Positions 1 through 9,088 of a stretch of 54,974 nucleotides of DNA are shown piece by piece. The position numbers and the translations under genes are program-made. Under the pieces are notes generated by a model that made no database searches, was not told where the DNA came from, and saw nothing but the letters and a program-made list of their open reading frames with translations. This stretch comes from CAZBBC01 sp964489835 (GTDB taxonomy: Bacteria; Calditrichota; Calditrichia; JAJRVZ01), in the NCBI GenBank assembly GCA_964489835.1, contig CAZBBC010000017.1, positions 1 to 54,974 on the forward strand. The letters run 5' to 3'. Position 1 is the first letter of the stretch; each line of letters begins with the position of its first letter.

Positions 1-999
1 ATGCTTGGCAGTTTTTTTGGATCGTTTTTAGCCCAGGCATTTCCTGAAATGCATATTTCACCCGGTGCCTACGCTCTGGTTGCCATGGGTGGTGTGGTTG
101 CAGCAGCAACCCATGGCCCGATCGCAGCGATACTGATAATATTCGAGATGAGCGGCGATTATAAAATTATGCTCCCATTGATGATTACATGCATCATTTC
201 TACAGTCCTTGCCATGCGCCTTAAAGAAGAATCAATTTATACATTGAAACTCAAGTTGAGAGGTATTAATATATTTGGTGGACGCGAATTAAATGTCCTT
301 AAGGCACTGAAAGTAGAGGACGTTTATAGGAAATCTGTTGAGACTTTAAGAGAGTCAGAGGTTTTTCCTACAATTGTTGAAAAAATGGCGGGCAGCCAGC
401 ATTCTTACTTTTATGTGGTCGACGATACGAATAAGATTATTGGTTCAGTTTCTCTAAACGAAATAAGCCGAACGATTCTTGATTATGATCATCTGAAAAA
501 TTTACTGATCGCTGTGGATATTATGAATCCAAATGTAATCTCGGTTACGACCGATGAAAATTTGGACGAAGTAATGAAAAAGTTTGGCAATCATAACCTC
601 GACGAAATTCCGGTAGTTACCAAGTCTAACGGAAATAATATTATTGGAAGTATCTGGCAGCATGATGTTATTGATACTTATAATAAACAAATATTCCTCC
701 GCGATATGTCCGGTGAGATTGGGGGAAAGATTCGGAAAATCAGACAGCAACGGGTGGTACCGGTCATAGATAAATACTTCCTGGCTCAACTGGATTCCCC
801 AATTGTGTTTATCGGAAAAACCTTAAAGGAGTTAGATATCCGTTCAAGATATGGCGCAGATATTCTACTAGTGAAAAAAACCAATGAGGAGGGGGAAACA
901 CAAACAATACAACCAAACGCAGATTACAGGGTTGAAACCGGGGATTCGCTTCTCGTGTTCGGTGAAAGAGATTTATTAGAAAAATTGGAAAATATTTAG
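1..999 (+). CDS. ClC-family chloride channel/antiporter, 3' part, with CBS pair and TrkA-C domain
   Basis: This is the C-terminal 332 residues of a voltage-gated chloride channel or Cl-/H+ antiporter. The 5' end lies outside the window, so the ATG at base 1 is most likely an internal Met. Residues 1-75 hold the last ClC membrane helices; the stretch around GVVAAATHGPIAAILIIFEM is the typical late ClC segment with the EMSGDY-like end. A CBS pair follows (about 100-230), then a TrkA-C/RCK-C-like domain (about 250-332) ending in a GDSLLVFG signature. CBS and RCK-C domains bind nucleotides or ligands in related transporters, so gating by a cytosolic ligand is inferred. The next gene starts 24 bases downstream on the same strand. 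Confidence 0.88.
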   Translation: MLGSFFGSFLAQAFPEMHISPGAYALVAMGGVVAAATHGPIAAILIIFEMSGDYKIMLPLMITCIISTVLAMRLKEESIYTLKLKLRGINIFGGRELNVLKALKVEDVYRKSVETLRESEVFPTIVEKMAGSQHSYFYVVDDTNKIIGSVSLNEISRTILDYDHLKNLLIAVDIMNPNVISVTTDENLDEVMKKFGNHNLDEIPVVTKSNGNNIIGSIWQHDVIDTYNKQIFLRDMSGEIGGKIRKIRQQRVVPVIDKYFLAQLDSPIVFIGKTLKELDIRSRYGADILLVKKTNEEGETQTIQPNADYRVETGDSLLVFGERDLLEKLENI

Positions 1000-1023
1000 T
1001 TCATTCAAACTGGAAAAATACAA

Positions 1024-3360
1024 ATGATTCGATTAAAGAATAAATTTAAAATCCTCAAATCATGGGAAGTATATACGGTAGGGAATATACCTCTTCCAGA
1101 AGTTCTCGTAAAACTGACCCTTGCTTTAACACTGATAATTATTATCCCGTTAATGTTCCCAAGCGGCCGGTCTTTTAAATATACAGATCTCACCCAGGGT
1201 AGTATTGCCAGTAAAAAAGTGATTGCTCCCTTTGATTTTCCCGTCTTAAAAACAGAAGATGAGCTGCAGAAAGAACGCTCACAGGCAAAGGAAGAAGTAG
1301 CCCATTACTTTAAATTAAATGACACTCTTAGCACAGAACAGACATATCGGTTCAAAGAATTCCTCAATTTATTGGAAGTAACTTCAAGAAAGATATCCAG
1401 TATTCATACATCCTCCCATGCTTCTGTAAATAAGGATTCTACAATCACCGATTCACTTTCTTTGCAGTCGATTCAGAAACGGATCCAATCTCGATTTGGC
1501 ATTTCTATTAAAACCGAAAATATACAGCCTATGCTCAGTGTTATTAATAAGGGAAACTTTACCCCTGTTAAAAGTCAACTCCTGTCAGTATTCTCAGATC
1601 TGAATACGATGTATTATATTGATCTTAAAAAAAATGAGATTAAGAATGGAAAGGTTATCCTGATAAAGGATGGAATTGAGGAAGATATTCCCCTTACCTC
1701 TCTGGTGGACGGGTCAGATGCAAAGACCATCCTCACTACAAAATTATCAAGCCTTCAACGGAAAGATATCTTTTTACCAATCGTTGATTATTTTTGGCGC
1801 CCAAATCTCCAATACCTGCAGAAATTAACTGAAGAGCGTCGGAAAGCTGCGGTAGCCTTGGTACCACTTGGTAAAGACATGGTATTGGCGAATGAAAGGA
1901 TCGTTGATGCAAATGAAAGAATAACCAAGGAGATCCATCAAAAATTGTTATCACTAGAGAGCGCTACCGCTGAGAAAAGTGAAGAACAAGGCGATTTGAT
2001 GAACATCCTGTCTCAATTCGGAAAATATCTTTTAACTGCTCTGATTCTGGTATTATATATTCTTTATCTCTCTGCGAACAGACCAAAGATCTTCCGAGAT
2101 AATAAGAAACTACTACTCATCACTATTCTTATATTTCTTCAGGTAGGGGTGGGTGCTCTGATTGTAGGACCGTTGGGCTGGCCATCTTATGTCGTTCCTA
2201 CAACGATATCATCAATGCTTCTTGGTATTTTATTTGATCCGGGAATTGGTTTGGTCGGAACCGTTGTCATTGGATTACTTCTTGCCGGCATTACCGGTTT
2301 TGATTATTCCTTTGCCATTCTGACGATGTTTGTTGGAATAGTTGCCATTTATTCGGTAACACATATCCGTACCCGGAATCAGATATTTAAAGCCATATTA
2401 TACATCCTCAGTGCCTATATTATTATTGTTTTCACTTTGGGCACACTCAAATATCAGGAATTCAGCGAAGTTTTGCAGATATTCATTTACTTTTTGCTTC
2501 CTAATGCCATATTGTCACCATTGGTAACCTATATGATTCTGGGTGTATTTGAACGCTTTTTTGATATAACAACTGATATTTCACTTCTTGAATTATCGGA
2601 TCTCAATCGTCCCCTGTTAAAAGAGTTAGCAATAAAAGCACCCGGCACCTTCCACCATAGTATCATCGTCGGGAATTTATCAGAATCGGCTGCCCTCGCA
2701 ATTGGCGCAAATCCATTAATGGCCCGCGTGGGTAGCTATTATCATGATATTGGGAAAATGGTTAAACCGGAATACTTTGTTGAAAATCAAAAAGACAACG
2801 TTAACAAACATGAATCCCTGGCCCCGAATATGAGCGCTATAATTCTGGCATCCCATGTAAAGAACGGTCTTGAAATGGCTGAAAAGAACCGCTTACCTAA
2901 AATTATACGCGATTTTATTCCAGAACATCATGGAAGAAATCTGATGGGCTTTTTTTATAATAAGGCCATTGAAGATGTGGATGTGAAAGATGTCAACAAA
3001 TCGGATTATCGTTACCCCGGCCCTTCTCCCCGATCCAAGGAGACTGCCATCGTAATGCTTGCCGATACCATCGAAGCCGCATCAAGAACTTTAAAAAATC
3101 CCTCGGCAGGAAGATTGCGTAAACAGGTGGAAGAACTGGTGGAAAAACGTTTTTTGGAAGGTGAGTTAGACGATAGTGATCTGACCATGCGTGATTTGAA
3201 AGGAATTATAGATGGATTTATGTCGGTTTTGCTAGGCATTTTTCATCAGAGAATAGAGTATCCAAAACCAGAGGAAAATAAAAAATCCGGTAACCACAAT
3301 GAAGCTAGGAAGGAAAAAGCATTAAAGAAAGCAAATAATGGCAATTCGGATACACAATAA
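1024..3360 (+). CDS. 7TM-HD family membrane phosphodiesterase (PgpH/YqfF type)
   Basis: A 778-residue membrane protein of the 7TM-HD family, whose characterised members (Listeria PgpH) hydrolyse c-di-AMP. One N-terminal helix (about 27-50) is followed by a large extracytoplasmic 7TMR-HDED-type region (about 60-330), a seven-helix block (about 340-510) and a cytosolic HD domain. The HD metal motif is visible as H544/H545 in TFHHS and H574-D575 in YYHDIGKM, with PEHHG further on. The C-terminal 40 residues are charged and low in complexity. Its last 23 bases overlap ybeY, the common 7TM-HD/ybeY order. PhoH, often upstream in other genomes, is absent. Activity on c-di-AMP is inferred from the family. 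Confidence 0.9.
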   Translation: MIRLKNKFKILKSWEVYTVGNIPLPEVLVKLTLALTLIIIIPLMFPSGRSFKYTDLTQGSIASKKVIAPFDFPVLKTEDELQKERSQAKEEVAHYFKLNDTLSTEQTYRFKEFLNLLEVTSRKISSIHTSSHASVNKDSTITDSLSLQSIQKRIQSRFGISIKTENIQPMLSVINKGNFTPVKSQLLSVFSDLNTMYYIDLKKNEIKNGKVILIKDGIEEDIPLTSLVDGSDAKTILTTKLSSLQRKDIFLPIVDYFWRPNLQYLQKLTEERRKAAVALVPLGKDMVLANERIVDANERITKEIHQKLLSLESATAEKSEEQGDLMNILSQFGKYLLTALILVLYILYLSANRPKIFRDNKKLLLITILIFLQVGVGALIVGPLGWPSYVVPTTISSMLLGILFDPGIGLVGTVVIGLLLAGITGFDYSFAILTMFVGIVAIYSVTHIRTRNQIFKAILYILSAYIIIVFTLGTLKYQEFSEVLQIFIYFLLPNAILSPLVTYMILGVFERFFDITTDISLLELSDLNRPLLKELAIKAPGTFHHSIIVGNLSESAALAIGANPLMARVGSYYHDIGKMVKPEYFVENQKDNVNKHESLAPNMSAIILASHVKNGLEMAEKNRLPKIIRDFIPEHHGRNLMGFFYNKAIEDVDVKDVNKSDYRYPGPSPRSKETAIVMLADTIEAASRTLKNPSAGRLRKQVEELVEKRFLEGELDDSDLTMRDLKGIIDGFMSVLLGIFHQRIEYPKPEENKKSGNHNEARKEKALKKANNGNSDTQ

Positions 3361-3766
3361 AACTGAATCAACGGGTATCCACGAAAACATTATCAGAAAG
3401 ACAGCCCATTGGATTTGCAGGGAATTAAAGATTCCAATCGTATCTCTGGACATAATTTTCATCGATGATAAATCAATACGCGTGTTGCATGAAAAATATC
3501 TGGATGATGATACAGTAACAGATGTTATCACTTTTAATCTGGGAGATAATTCCAACTGTGAAGGAGAAGTTTATATCAGCCTGGATCGGGCACGAAAAAA
3601 TGCAGAGTATTATCACGTATCATTCATTAATGAAATTATGAGATTAGTCATTCATGCTTGTTTACACCTTGCAGGATATGATGATCAAAATGATAAAGAG
3701 CGAAAGATCATGAAAAAGAAAGAGGATTATTATCTATTGATCGCCGTTGAAAAATTTATAAATTAG
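3338..3766 (+). CDS. ybeY: YbeY endoribonuclease / rRNA maturation factor
   Basis: A 142-residue protein, of usual YbeY length. YbeY is a single-strand-specific metalloendoribonuclease needed for 16S rRNA 3' maturation and ribosome quality control. The metal motif is at residues 106-116: H106 and H110 are present, but the third position is Asp (GYDD, D116) rather than the His of proteobacterial proteins. As I recall, Asp is also common at this position in Bacteroidota. The central TDVITFNLGD matches the family. The start overlaps the end of the 7TM-HD gene by 23 bases, suggesting translational coupling. Confidence 0.93.
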   Translation: MAIRIHNKTESTGIHENIIRKTAHWICRELKIPIVSLDIIFIDDKSIRVLHEKYLDDDTVTDVITFNLGDNSNCEGEVYISLDRARKNAEYYHVSFINEIMRLVIHACLHLAGYDDQNDKERKIMKKKEDYYLLIAVEKFIN

Positions 3767-3800
3767 AACAAGTTGAAGTAACTAAGGAGATTTTTAAGCT

Positions 3801-5090
3801 TTGGATTTTATTGTAATATCATACATAATAGTTTTTGCTGTACTATTAATTTTATCGGGATTCTTCTCGGCATCTGAAACATCTTACTTTTCTCTTTCTA
3901 CTTCGGATATTGACCGACTTCGGGAAAAGAAAGATTTTGCTTCAAAACAAGTGGTGCAGTTACTGTCGCAACCCAAGAAGTTATTGATCACCATTATTCT
4001 TGGTAATACCATCGTCAACATCGGCGCCGCGTCTTTAGCAGCGATTCTCACATTAGATATCTGTCAGGCGCTTGGTTTTGATCCCAAAATTGGAATAATT
4101 ATTGATATTATTGTTGTGACATTTGTTATTTTGATCTGCGTAGAAATAATCCCAAAAGTTGCGGCTGTAAAGAACGCTATGAGTGTTGCATTAAGTTTCT
4201 CTTTTCCTCTCACAATTTTTTATTATCTCTTTTCGCCGGTTGCCAGTATTTTTCATCTCTTTACACATTGGCTGACATCCTGGTTTCATGTAAGAAAAAG
4301 TAAATTGCCCCTTTCCGAAGAGGAATTAAGATCATTTGTTGACATAAGTGAAGAGAAAGGAGCGCTTCAACAAGATGAAAAGGAAATGATCCACTCTATT
4401 TTTGAATTCGGGGAGACGACGGTGAAGGAAATCATGATTCCCAGAATTGACATGGTTTGCATTCCGACTACGTCCGGGCTTAACAGTCTGCTTGATATCA
4501 TTAAAAAACATCTGCACAGTCGCATTCCCTTATTTAAAGATAAAGTTGACAATATTGTCGGGATCATTTATGCAAAAGATCTGCTTCCTTTTATAAATCG
4601 TAAGACAAATGAAGAAGTAAATCTGGAAAAAATGGCCAGAACGGCTTATTTTGTTCCGGAACAGAAAAAAATTGATGAATTGTTACGTGAATTTCAGAGA
4701 GAACGGATACATATGGCGATTGTTGTTGATGAATATGGTGGTACAGCAGGGTTGGTTACACTCGAGGATATTATTGAAGAAATTGTTGGTGAAATCCAGG
4801 ATGAACACGATTCGGAGCAGCCACTTCATCAAAAAATCAGTGAAAATGAATTTATCGTAGACGGTAGCATGGATTTAGAAGAAATGAATGAAGAATTAGG
4901 TCTGCACTTGCCCACTGAGGAAGGGGTTGAGACCCTTGCCGGATTTTTATTCGGACTATTTGGATCGGTTCCACAAGAAAAACAATCCATCACCTTTGAA
5001 AATTATAATTTCATTATAGAGAAAGTAATAAAAAGACGCATTAAAATAGTGCGTATTATAAAAGATACCACCACATCGGATGATGTGTAA
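3801..5090 (+). CDS. HlyC/CorC family protein (DUF21-CBS-CBS-CorC_HlyC)
   Basis: A 429-residue membrane protein with a DUF21/CNNM-type transmembrane domain (about 1-185, four helices), a CBS pair (about 205-325, including IPRIDMV and VDEYGGTAGLVTLEDIIEEI) and a CorC_HlyC ligand domain (about 340-420). Relatives (CorC, MpfA, CNNM) export Mg2+ or handle divalent cations; the hemolysin label of this family is historical. The start is a TTG with AAGGAGA at 3784-3790, ten bases upstream; no nearby ATG has a better site. It lies 34 bases after ybeY and 8 before selA, in one plus-strand run. The transported ion is not evident from sequence. Confidence 0.88.
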   Translation: MDFIVISYIIVFAVLLILSGFFSASETSYFSLSTSDIDRLREKKDFASKQVVQLLSQPKKLLITIILGNTIVNIGAASLAAILTLDICQALGFDPKIGIIIDIIVVTFVILICVEIIPKVAAVKNAMSVALSFSFPLTIFYYLFSPVASIFHLFTHWLTSWFHVRKSKLPLSEEELRSFVDISEEKGALQQDEKEMIHSIFEFGETTVKEIMIPRIDMVCIPTTSGLNSLLDIIKKHLHSRIPLFKDKVDNIVGIIYAKDLLPFINRKTNEEVNLEKMARTAYFVPEQKKIDELLREFQRERIHMAIVVDEYGGTAGLVTLEDIIEEIVGEIQDEHDSEQPLHQKISENEFIVDGSMDLEEMNEELGLHLPTEEGVETLAGFLFGLFGSVPQEKQSITFENYNFIIEKVIKRRIKIVRIIKDTTTSDDV

Positions 5091-5098
5091 TCGTATAA

Positions 5099-6487
5099 AT
5101 GAATGATATGACTTCAATTTATTCTAAAATTCCTTCGATAGATAGTCTCCTCATTCTTCTTGATAATCATACACAACATATTGACAACCGGTTCCTAAAA
5201 CAGCTGCTTGAGAATATCATTAAAGATATAAAAACCCGGCCATCTCACTATAATCTTCAGGAAAAAACCAGGGATGAAATTACAGATCTAATTACTGATG
5301 AAATTGAGAATCAAGTGAGCCAATTATTATCCCCGTCATTCCGACGTGTGATCAATGGCACTGGTGTTATTTTGCACACAGGACTCGGTCGGGCACCTCT
5401 TGGTCCCAAAATCATCAGTCAATTGGATGCAATATCTGATTTTACGAATCTGGAAATAAATCTGTTTAATGGAAAGCGTGGAGAACGTCTGGATCATATC
5501 ACGCCTCTTCTCAGACTTATTACTGGTGCAGAAGATGCCATTGTGGTCAATAATAATGCTGCAGCTGTTCTACTTATACTAAGTACACTTGCCAAAAGAA
5601 AGGAAGTCATCGTCTCCCGGGGAGAACTGGTAGAAATTGGTGGATCCTTTCGATTGCCTGAGGTGATGAAAAATAGCGGTGCCAAAATGGTCGAGATCGG
5701 CTCTACCAACAAAACGCATCTCCGCGATTATACGGATGCTATTACCGATCGAACGGCTGCGATTATGATTGTTCATCCAAGTAACTATAAAATAATGGGC
5801 TTTACAGAAAAACCGGAAGCAACAGATATACTTGCACTGGCTCATGAAAATGATCTGCCCGTCATATTTGATCTGGGTAGCGGTGCTTTTCTGGATATGC
5901 AATCATTTGGTTTTGAATATGAACCCGTCGTCAGAGATGTTATGAATCTCGGATTTGACGTTGTTTCATTCTCCGGAGACAAATTACTTGGAGGGCCCCA
6001 GGCAGGGATTATTGTTGGGAAAGACAAATATTTGGCAAAAATAAGAAAAAATCACATGCTTCGTGCGCTGCGTTGTGATAAGATAATTCTATCATTATTA
6101 GCAATAATTCTCAAAAAATATCTGCATACAGAATCGATTATTGAAAACAACACGACGCTTCAGCTTTTTTCCCGGACTATTAAACAGATGAGAAAATTAT
6201 CAGAGAGTCTTCTGTCGGCAATAGATAAACAACACCATCTGTATATAACGGTTGTTGACTCCGATGGCCGGGCCGGAAGTGGGGCTTATCCCATCCATTC
6301 CATTCCGGCCATTGCGTTACAAATAGACAAGAAGAAATATAATGCCAATAAAATTGCCCGAATACTTAGGTTAGCGGACATACCTATTTTGGGATATATA
6401 CAGGATGACTGTTATCACCTGAATTTTCTTACTCTGATGAAAGAAGACATACCGCATATAGCCGCCTCATTGAACAAAATTTTATGA
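5099..6487 (+). CDS. selA: L-seryl-tRNA(Sec) selenium transferase
   Basis: A 462-residue PLP enzyme, full SelA length. It converts Ser-tRNA(Sec) to Sec-tRNA(Sec) using selenophosphate. The N-terminal helical tRNA-binding region (1-80) leads into VINGTGVILHTGLGRAPL; the PLP Lys is K295 in SFSGDKLLGGPQAG. The ATG at 5099 is followed by a second ATG three codons later, and neither has a clear Shine-Dalgarno. The stop overlaps the selB start by four bases (ATGA), a normal selAB arrangement. selD and the selC tRNA are not in the window. Confidence 0.96.
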   Translation: MNDMTSIYSKIPSIDSLLILLDNHTQHIDNRFLKQLLENIIKDIKTRPSHYNLQEKTRDEITDLITDEIENQVSQLLSPSFRRVINGTGVILHTGLGRAPLGPKIISQLDAISDFTNLEINLFNGKRGERLDHITPLLRLITGAEDAIVVNNNAAAVLLILSTLAKRKEVIVSRGELVEIGGSFRLPEVMKNSGAKMVEIGSTNKTHLRDYTDAITDRTAAIMIVHPSNYKIMGFTEKPEATDILALAHENDLPVIFDLGSGAFLDMQSFGFEYEPVVRDVMNLGFDVVSFSGDKLLGGPQAGIIVGKDKYLAKIRKNHMLRALRCDKIILSLLAIILKKYLHTESIIENNTTLQLFSRTIKQMRKLSESLLSAIDKQHHLYITVVDSDGRAGSGAYPIHSIPAIALQIDKKKYNANKIARILRLADIPILGYIQDDCYHLNFLTLMKEDIPHIAASLNKIL

Positions 6488-8397
6488 AGAAACATACAAT
6501 CATTGGAACAGCCGGTCACATTGACCACGGAAAAACAGCAGTAATCGAGGCACTTACCGGGATTAACGCGGACCGTCTCAAAGAAGAAAAAACACGCGGC
6601 ATTACCATCGACATCGGATTTGCTTATTGGAAGGAGGATGTAACCATCCTCGATGTTCCGGGGCACGAACGATTTATACGCAACATGGTAGCCGGTGTGA
6701 ACACCATTGACTTTTGGCTTCTAATCATTGCCGCCGATGATGGCATCATGCCACAGACGATTGAACACCTTGACATTTTAAATTTTTTAAATATCCGCGA
6801 TGGTATTGTAGTTATTAACAAATGCGATCTTGTGGAAGACGAATGGTTAGGACTGGTCGGGGAAGAAGTAAAGGAACTATTAAATAAATACCAACTCACA
6901 AATATTCCCATTGTCAATGTCTCCGCAGTAACCAAATTTAATATAGATCAACTACAACAGATCATTGAGAAAAAAATATTTGAACAGGCAAAGTCGGAAT
7001 CAACACAACCCTTTCGATTACTGGTAGACCGTTCCTTTACCATCAAAGGATTTGGTACCGTGGTAACAGGAACGGTGATCAGTGGAACTCTAAAAAAAGG
7101 AGATGAATTAGAGATTCGTCCTGAAGGATTTAGAAAAAGAGTTCGTGGCTTGCAGGCGCATGGACATGAAACTGATGTGGTTACTGCCGGTGATCGTGCC
7201 GCTGTAAATCTGCAGGGTATTTCAAAGATGGAAGTCGTAAGAGGGGATGTACTGGCAGAATTAAATACAATGACCAAAATCAATGAATTTATTGGTACCT
7301 TCCGGACGGTTTCAAAATTACCGGTTAAAGTTGGCAACAGAAGTACAGTCAGAATATATGCCGGGACTGCTGAACGGATCGGACAATTGATTTGGTATGA
7401 TAGCAATAAATATCTTGAGGAAGAAACATCCTATCATGCCAGAGTCAAATTAGAAACACCGATTACTGTTGCAAGAAATGATGCTTTTCTAATACGTCTT
7501 CATTCACCGGTTATTACCCTTGCCGGAGGGCGAATTATAGAAATCAACCCTCCGAAAATTCATCATCAGCGAAGAGAGTGGCAGAAATATTTTGATTTAA
7601 TGTCAACCCAAAACTATAATGAAATTATTGAGACAATTATTTATAAAGGTAATTTTGAACCGGTTCCTTTGGTTTTTTTACAACAAAAATTATTTGATGA
7701 TAAAAATCAAATTATAAATCAACTGGAAGATCTGTTAAAAAAGAAGAAGATAAGGATTATTCTGATCAAGGGTATCGATCACTATATTCATGAAGAAAGT
7801 TTTAATCAACTTGTTGATAAAACGAAAGATTCTATCACTTATTTTCATAAAAAACATCCTCATATTGCCGGGCTTAACCAGCAGGAGCTTCGTAGTGCAA
7901 CCGGCTTATCCTGGACACGCCTGGAATTATTTGAGTCTGTCATTAAAAAGCTTTTAAACAGCCATACAATAAAAGTAGAAGATAACTTATATTCTCTTTC
8001 CGATTTTTCTATTCAGGTAAGTAAAAACATTGAAGAAGTGAAAAAGGAAATTGCGAATCTTATATTCGAGGCTCGTTTTTCTCCCGCCACACTGAGTGAG
8101 ATATCACAACTAATTGAGATGCCGTCAAATGAGATTCGATCAATTGTCAACCTAATGGTAAAAGATAAAACACTGGTTCACATTGATCAGGAATTTTACC
8201 TTCATAATTCTAACTGGACAGCTCTATTAAACTTCCTCAAAGAATATTTTTCTAAACATGCAGAAATGCCTGTATCGGAATTGAAAGAATTCATTCTGAC
8301 CACCCGGAAATTTGCGATACCGCTTTTTGAATATCTCGATTCGGAAGGCTATACTTTTCGTAAAGGGGATGTAAGAAAAAAGGGACATAAACTATAA
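6484..8397 (+). CDS. selB: Selenocysteine-specific translation elongation factor
   Basis: A 637-residue GTPase that carries Sec-tRNA(Sec) to the ribosome and recognises the SECIS hairpin. The G domain is clear: G1 AGHIDHGKT (10-18), G3 DVPGHE (about 58-63) and NKCD (about 115). EF-Tu-like domains 2 and 3 follow (about 175-350), then winged-helix repeats (about 400-637) that bind SECIS RNA. The length matches bacterial SelB. It starts inside the selA stop codon (ATGA). It ends three bases before the stop of the opposing idi gene, so there is no room for a dedicated terminator; the AT-rich palindrome near 8395-8416 may serve both strands weakly. Confidence 0.96.
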   Translation: MKKHTIIGTAGHIDHGKTAVIEALTGINADRLKEEKTRGITIDIGFAYWKEDVTILDVPGHERFIRNMVAGVNTIDFWLLIIAADDGIMPQTIEHLDILNFLNIRDGIVVINKCDLVEDEWLGLVGEEVKELLNKYQLTNIPIVNVSAVTKFNIDQLQQIIEKKIFEQAKSESTQPFRLLVDRSFTIKGFGTVVTGTVISGTLKKGDELEIRPEGFRKRVRGLQAHGHETDVVTAGDRAAVNLQGISKMEVVRGDVLAELNTMTKINEFIGTFRTVSKLPVKVGNRSTVRIYAGTAERIGQLIWYDSNKYLEEETSYHARVKLETPITVARNDAFLIRLHSPVITLAGGRIIEINPPKIHHQRREWQKYFDLMSTQNYNEIIETIIYKGNFEPVPLVFLQQKLFDDKNQIINQLEDLLKKKKIRIILIKGIDHYIHEESFNQLVDKTKDSITYFHKKHPHIAGLNQQELRSATGLSWTRLELFESVIKKLLNSHTIKVEDNLYSLSDFSIQVSKNIEEVKKEIANLIFEARFSPATLSEISQLIEMPSNEIRSIVNLMVKDKTLVHIDQEFYLHNSNWTALLNFLKEYFSKHAEMPVSELKEFILTTRKFAIPLFEYLDSEGYTFRKGDVRKKGHKL

Positions 8398-8400
8398 TTT

Positions 8401-8961
8401 TTAAAAATTTTTAATAACATCCATATATTCGTTCGAAATCTTCTCCCATTCCATTTTAAGCCAGGGTGTATACTTCTCCGGGAAATCAATAAATTCAAGT
8501 GAAAGTTTTCCCGGATCAATATATTGCCAACTGGAGATTTCATTCCTGTTTACCCGGGGGCTAGCATCAGATTTACCGATATATACAGCGCATAACTCAT
8601 TCTCCGAGCCTGCACTGCTGTATGTTGCCTGATATTGGAAAGTATAAAGATATTTAAGATCCGTCTTAATTCCCAGTTCCTCATGCAGACGACGATGGGC
8701 AGCGGCATCGGTCGATTCTCCTTTCCGGGGATGACTGCAACAACTATTTGACCAGTATTGCGGCCAGAGAAGTTTCTGATCACTTCGCTGCTGAAGGATT
8801 AATTGCCCATTAGCATTAAATATAAATATTGAAAACGCCCGATGAAGAACACCTTCTCCACGATGACAATCTGTTTTAGATCTATAATCCAGAATATTAT
8901 TTTCCTGATCTACGACAATTAACAATTCATCGTCAAAAGACACAACTTCATTTTCATGCAT
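8401..8961 (-). CDS. idi: Isopentenyl-diphosphate delta-isomerase, type I
   Basis: A 186-residue Nudix-fold enzyme that interconverts IPP and DMAPP. Visible type I features are HRAFSIFIF (40-48), the catalytic Cys C75 in NSCCSHPRKGE, the Nudix-like HEELGI (93-98) and the ENE triad near 120-122 matching the catalytic Glu of E. coli Idi. The last gene of the mevalonate cluster, it sits 127 bases after the HMG-CoA reductase/mevalonate kinase gene. A 7-bp inverted repeat in that gap may regulate or end transcription. Type I Idi is metal-dependent and needs no flavin, unlike the type II enzyme often found with bacterial mevalonate genes. Confidence 0.95.
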   Translation of the reverse strand: MHENEVVSFDDELLIVVDQENNILDYRSKTDCHRGEGVLHRAFSIFIFNANGQLILQQRSDQKLLWPQYWSNSCCSHPRKGESTDAAAHRRLHEELGIKTDLKYLYTFQYQATYSSAGSENELCAVYIGKSDASPRVNRNEISSWQYIDPGKLSLEFIDFPEKYTPWLKMEWEKISNEYMDVIKNF

Positions 8962-9004
8962 ATATACCCTGCTTTCTTTAACTTTTTAGGTTTAAATTAC
9001 TTCA

Positions 9005-9027
9005 AACAGGACAATAGAATTCCTGTT
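9005..9027. promoter_or_regulatory. Inverted repeat AACAGGA-N9-TCCTGTT upstream of idi
   Basis: Perfect 7-bp arms at 9005-9011 and 9021-9027 lie in the 127-base gap between the fused HMG-CoA reductase/kinase gene and idi. A further half-site (ATCCTGTT, around 9053-9060) sits 26 bases away. The hairpin has no strong T tract on the minus strand, so an operator-like or processing site is as likely as a terminator. Confidence 0.35.
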
Positions 9028-9088
9028 ATATTGAAATAATTGTTTTTATACAATCCTGTTGACAACCAGGTAAAATGGTTCACAATTT

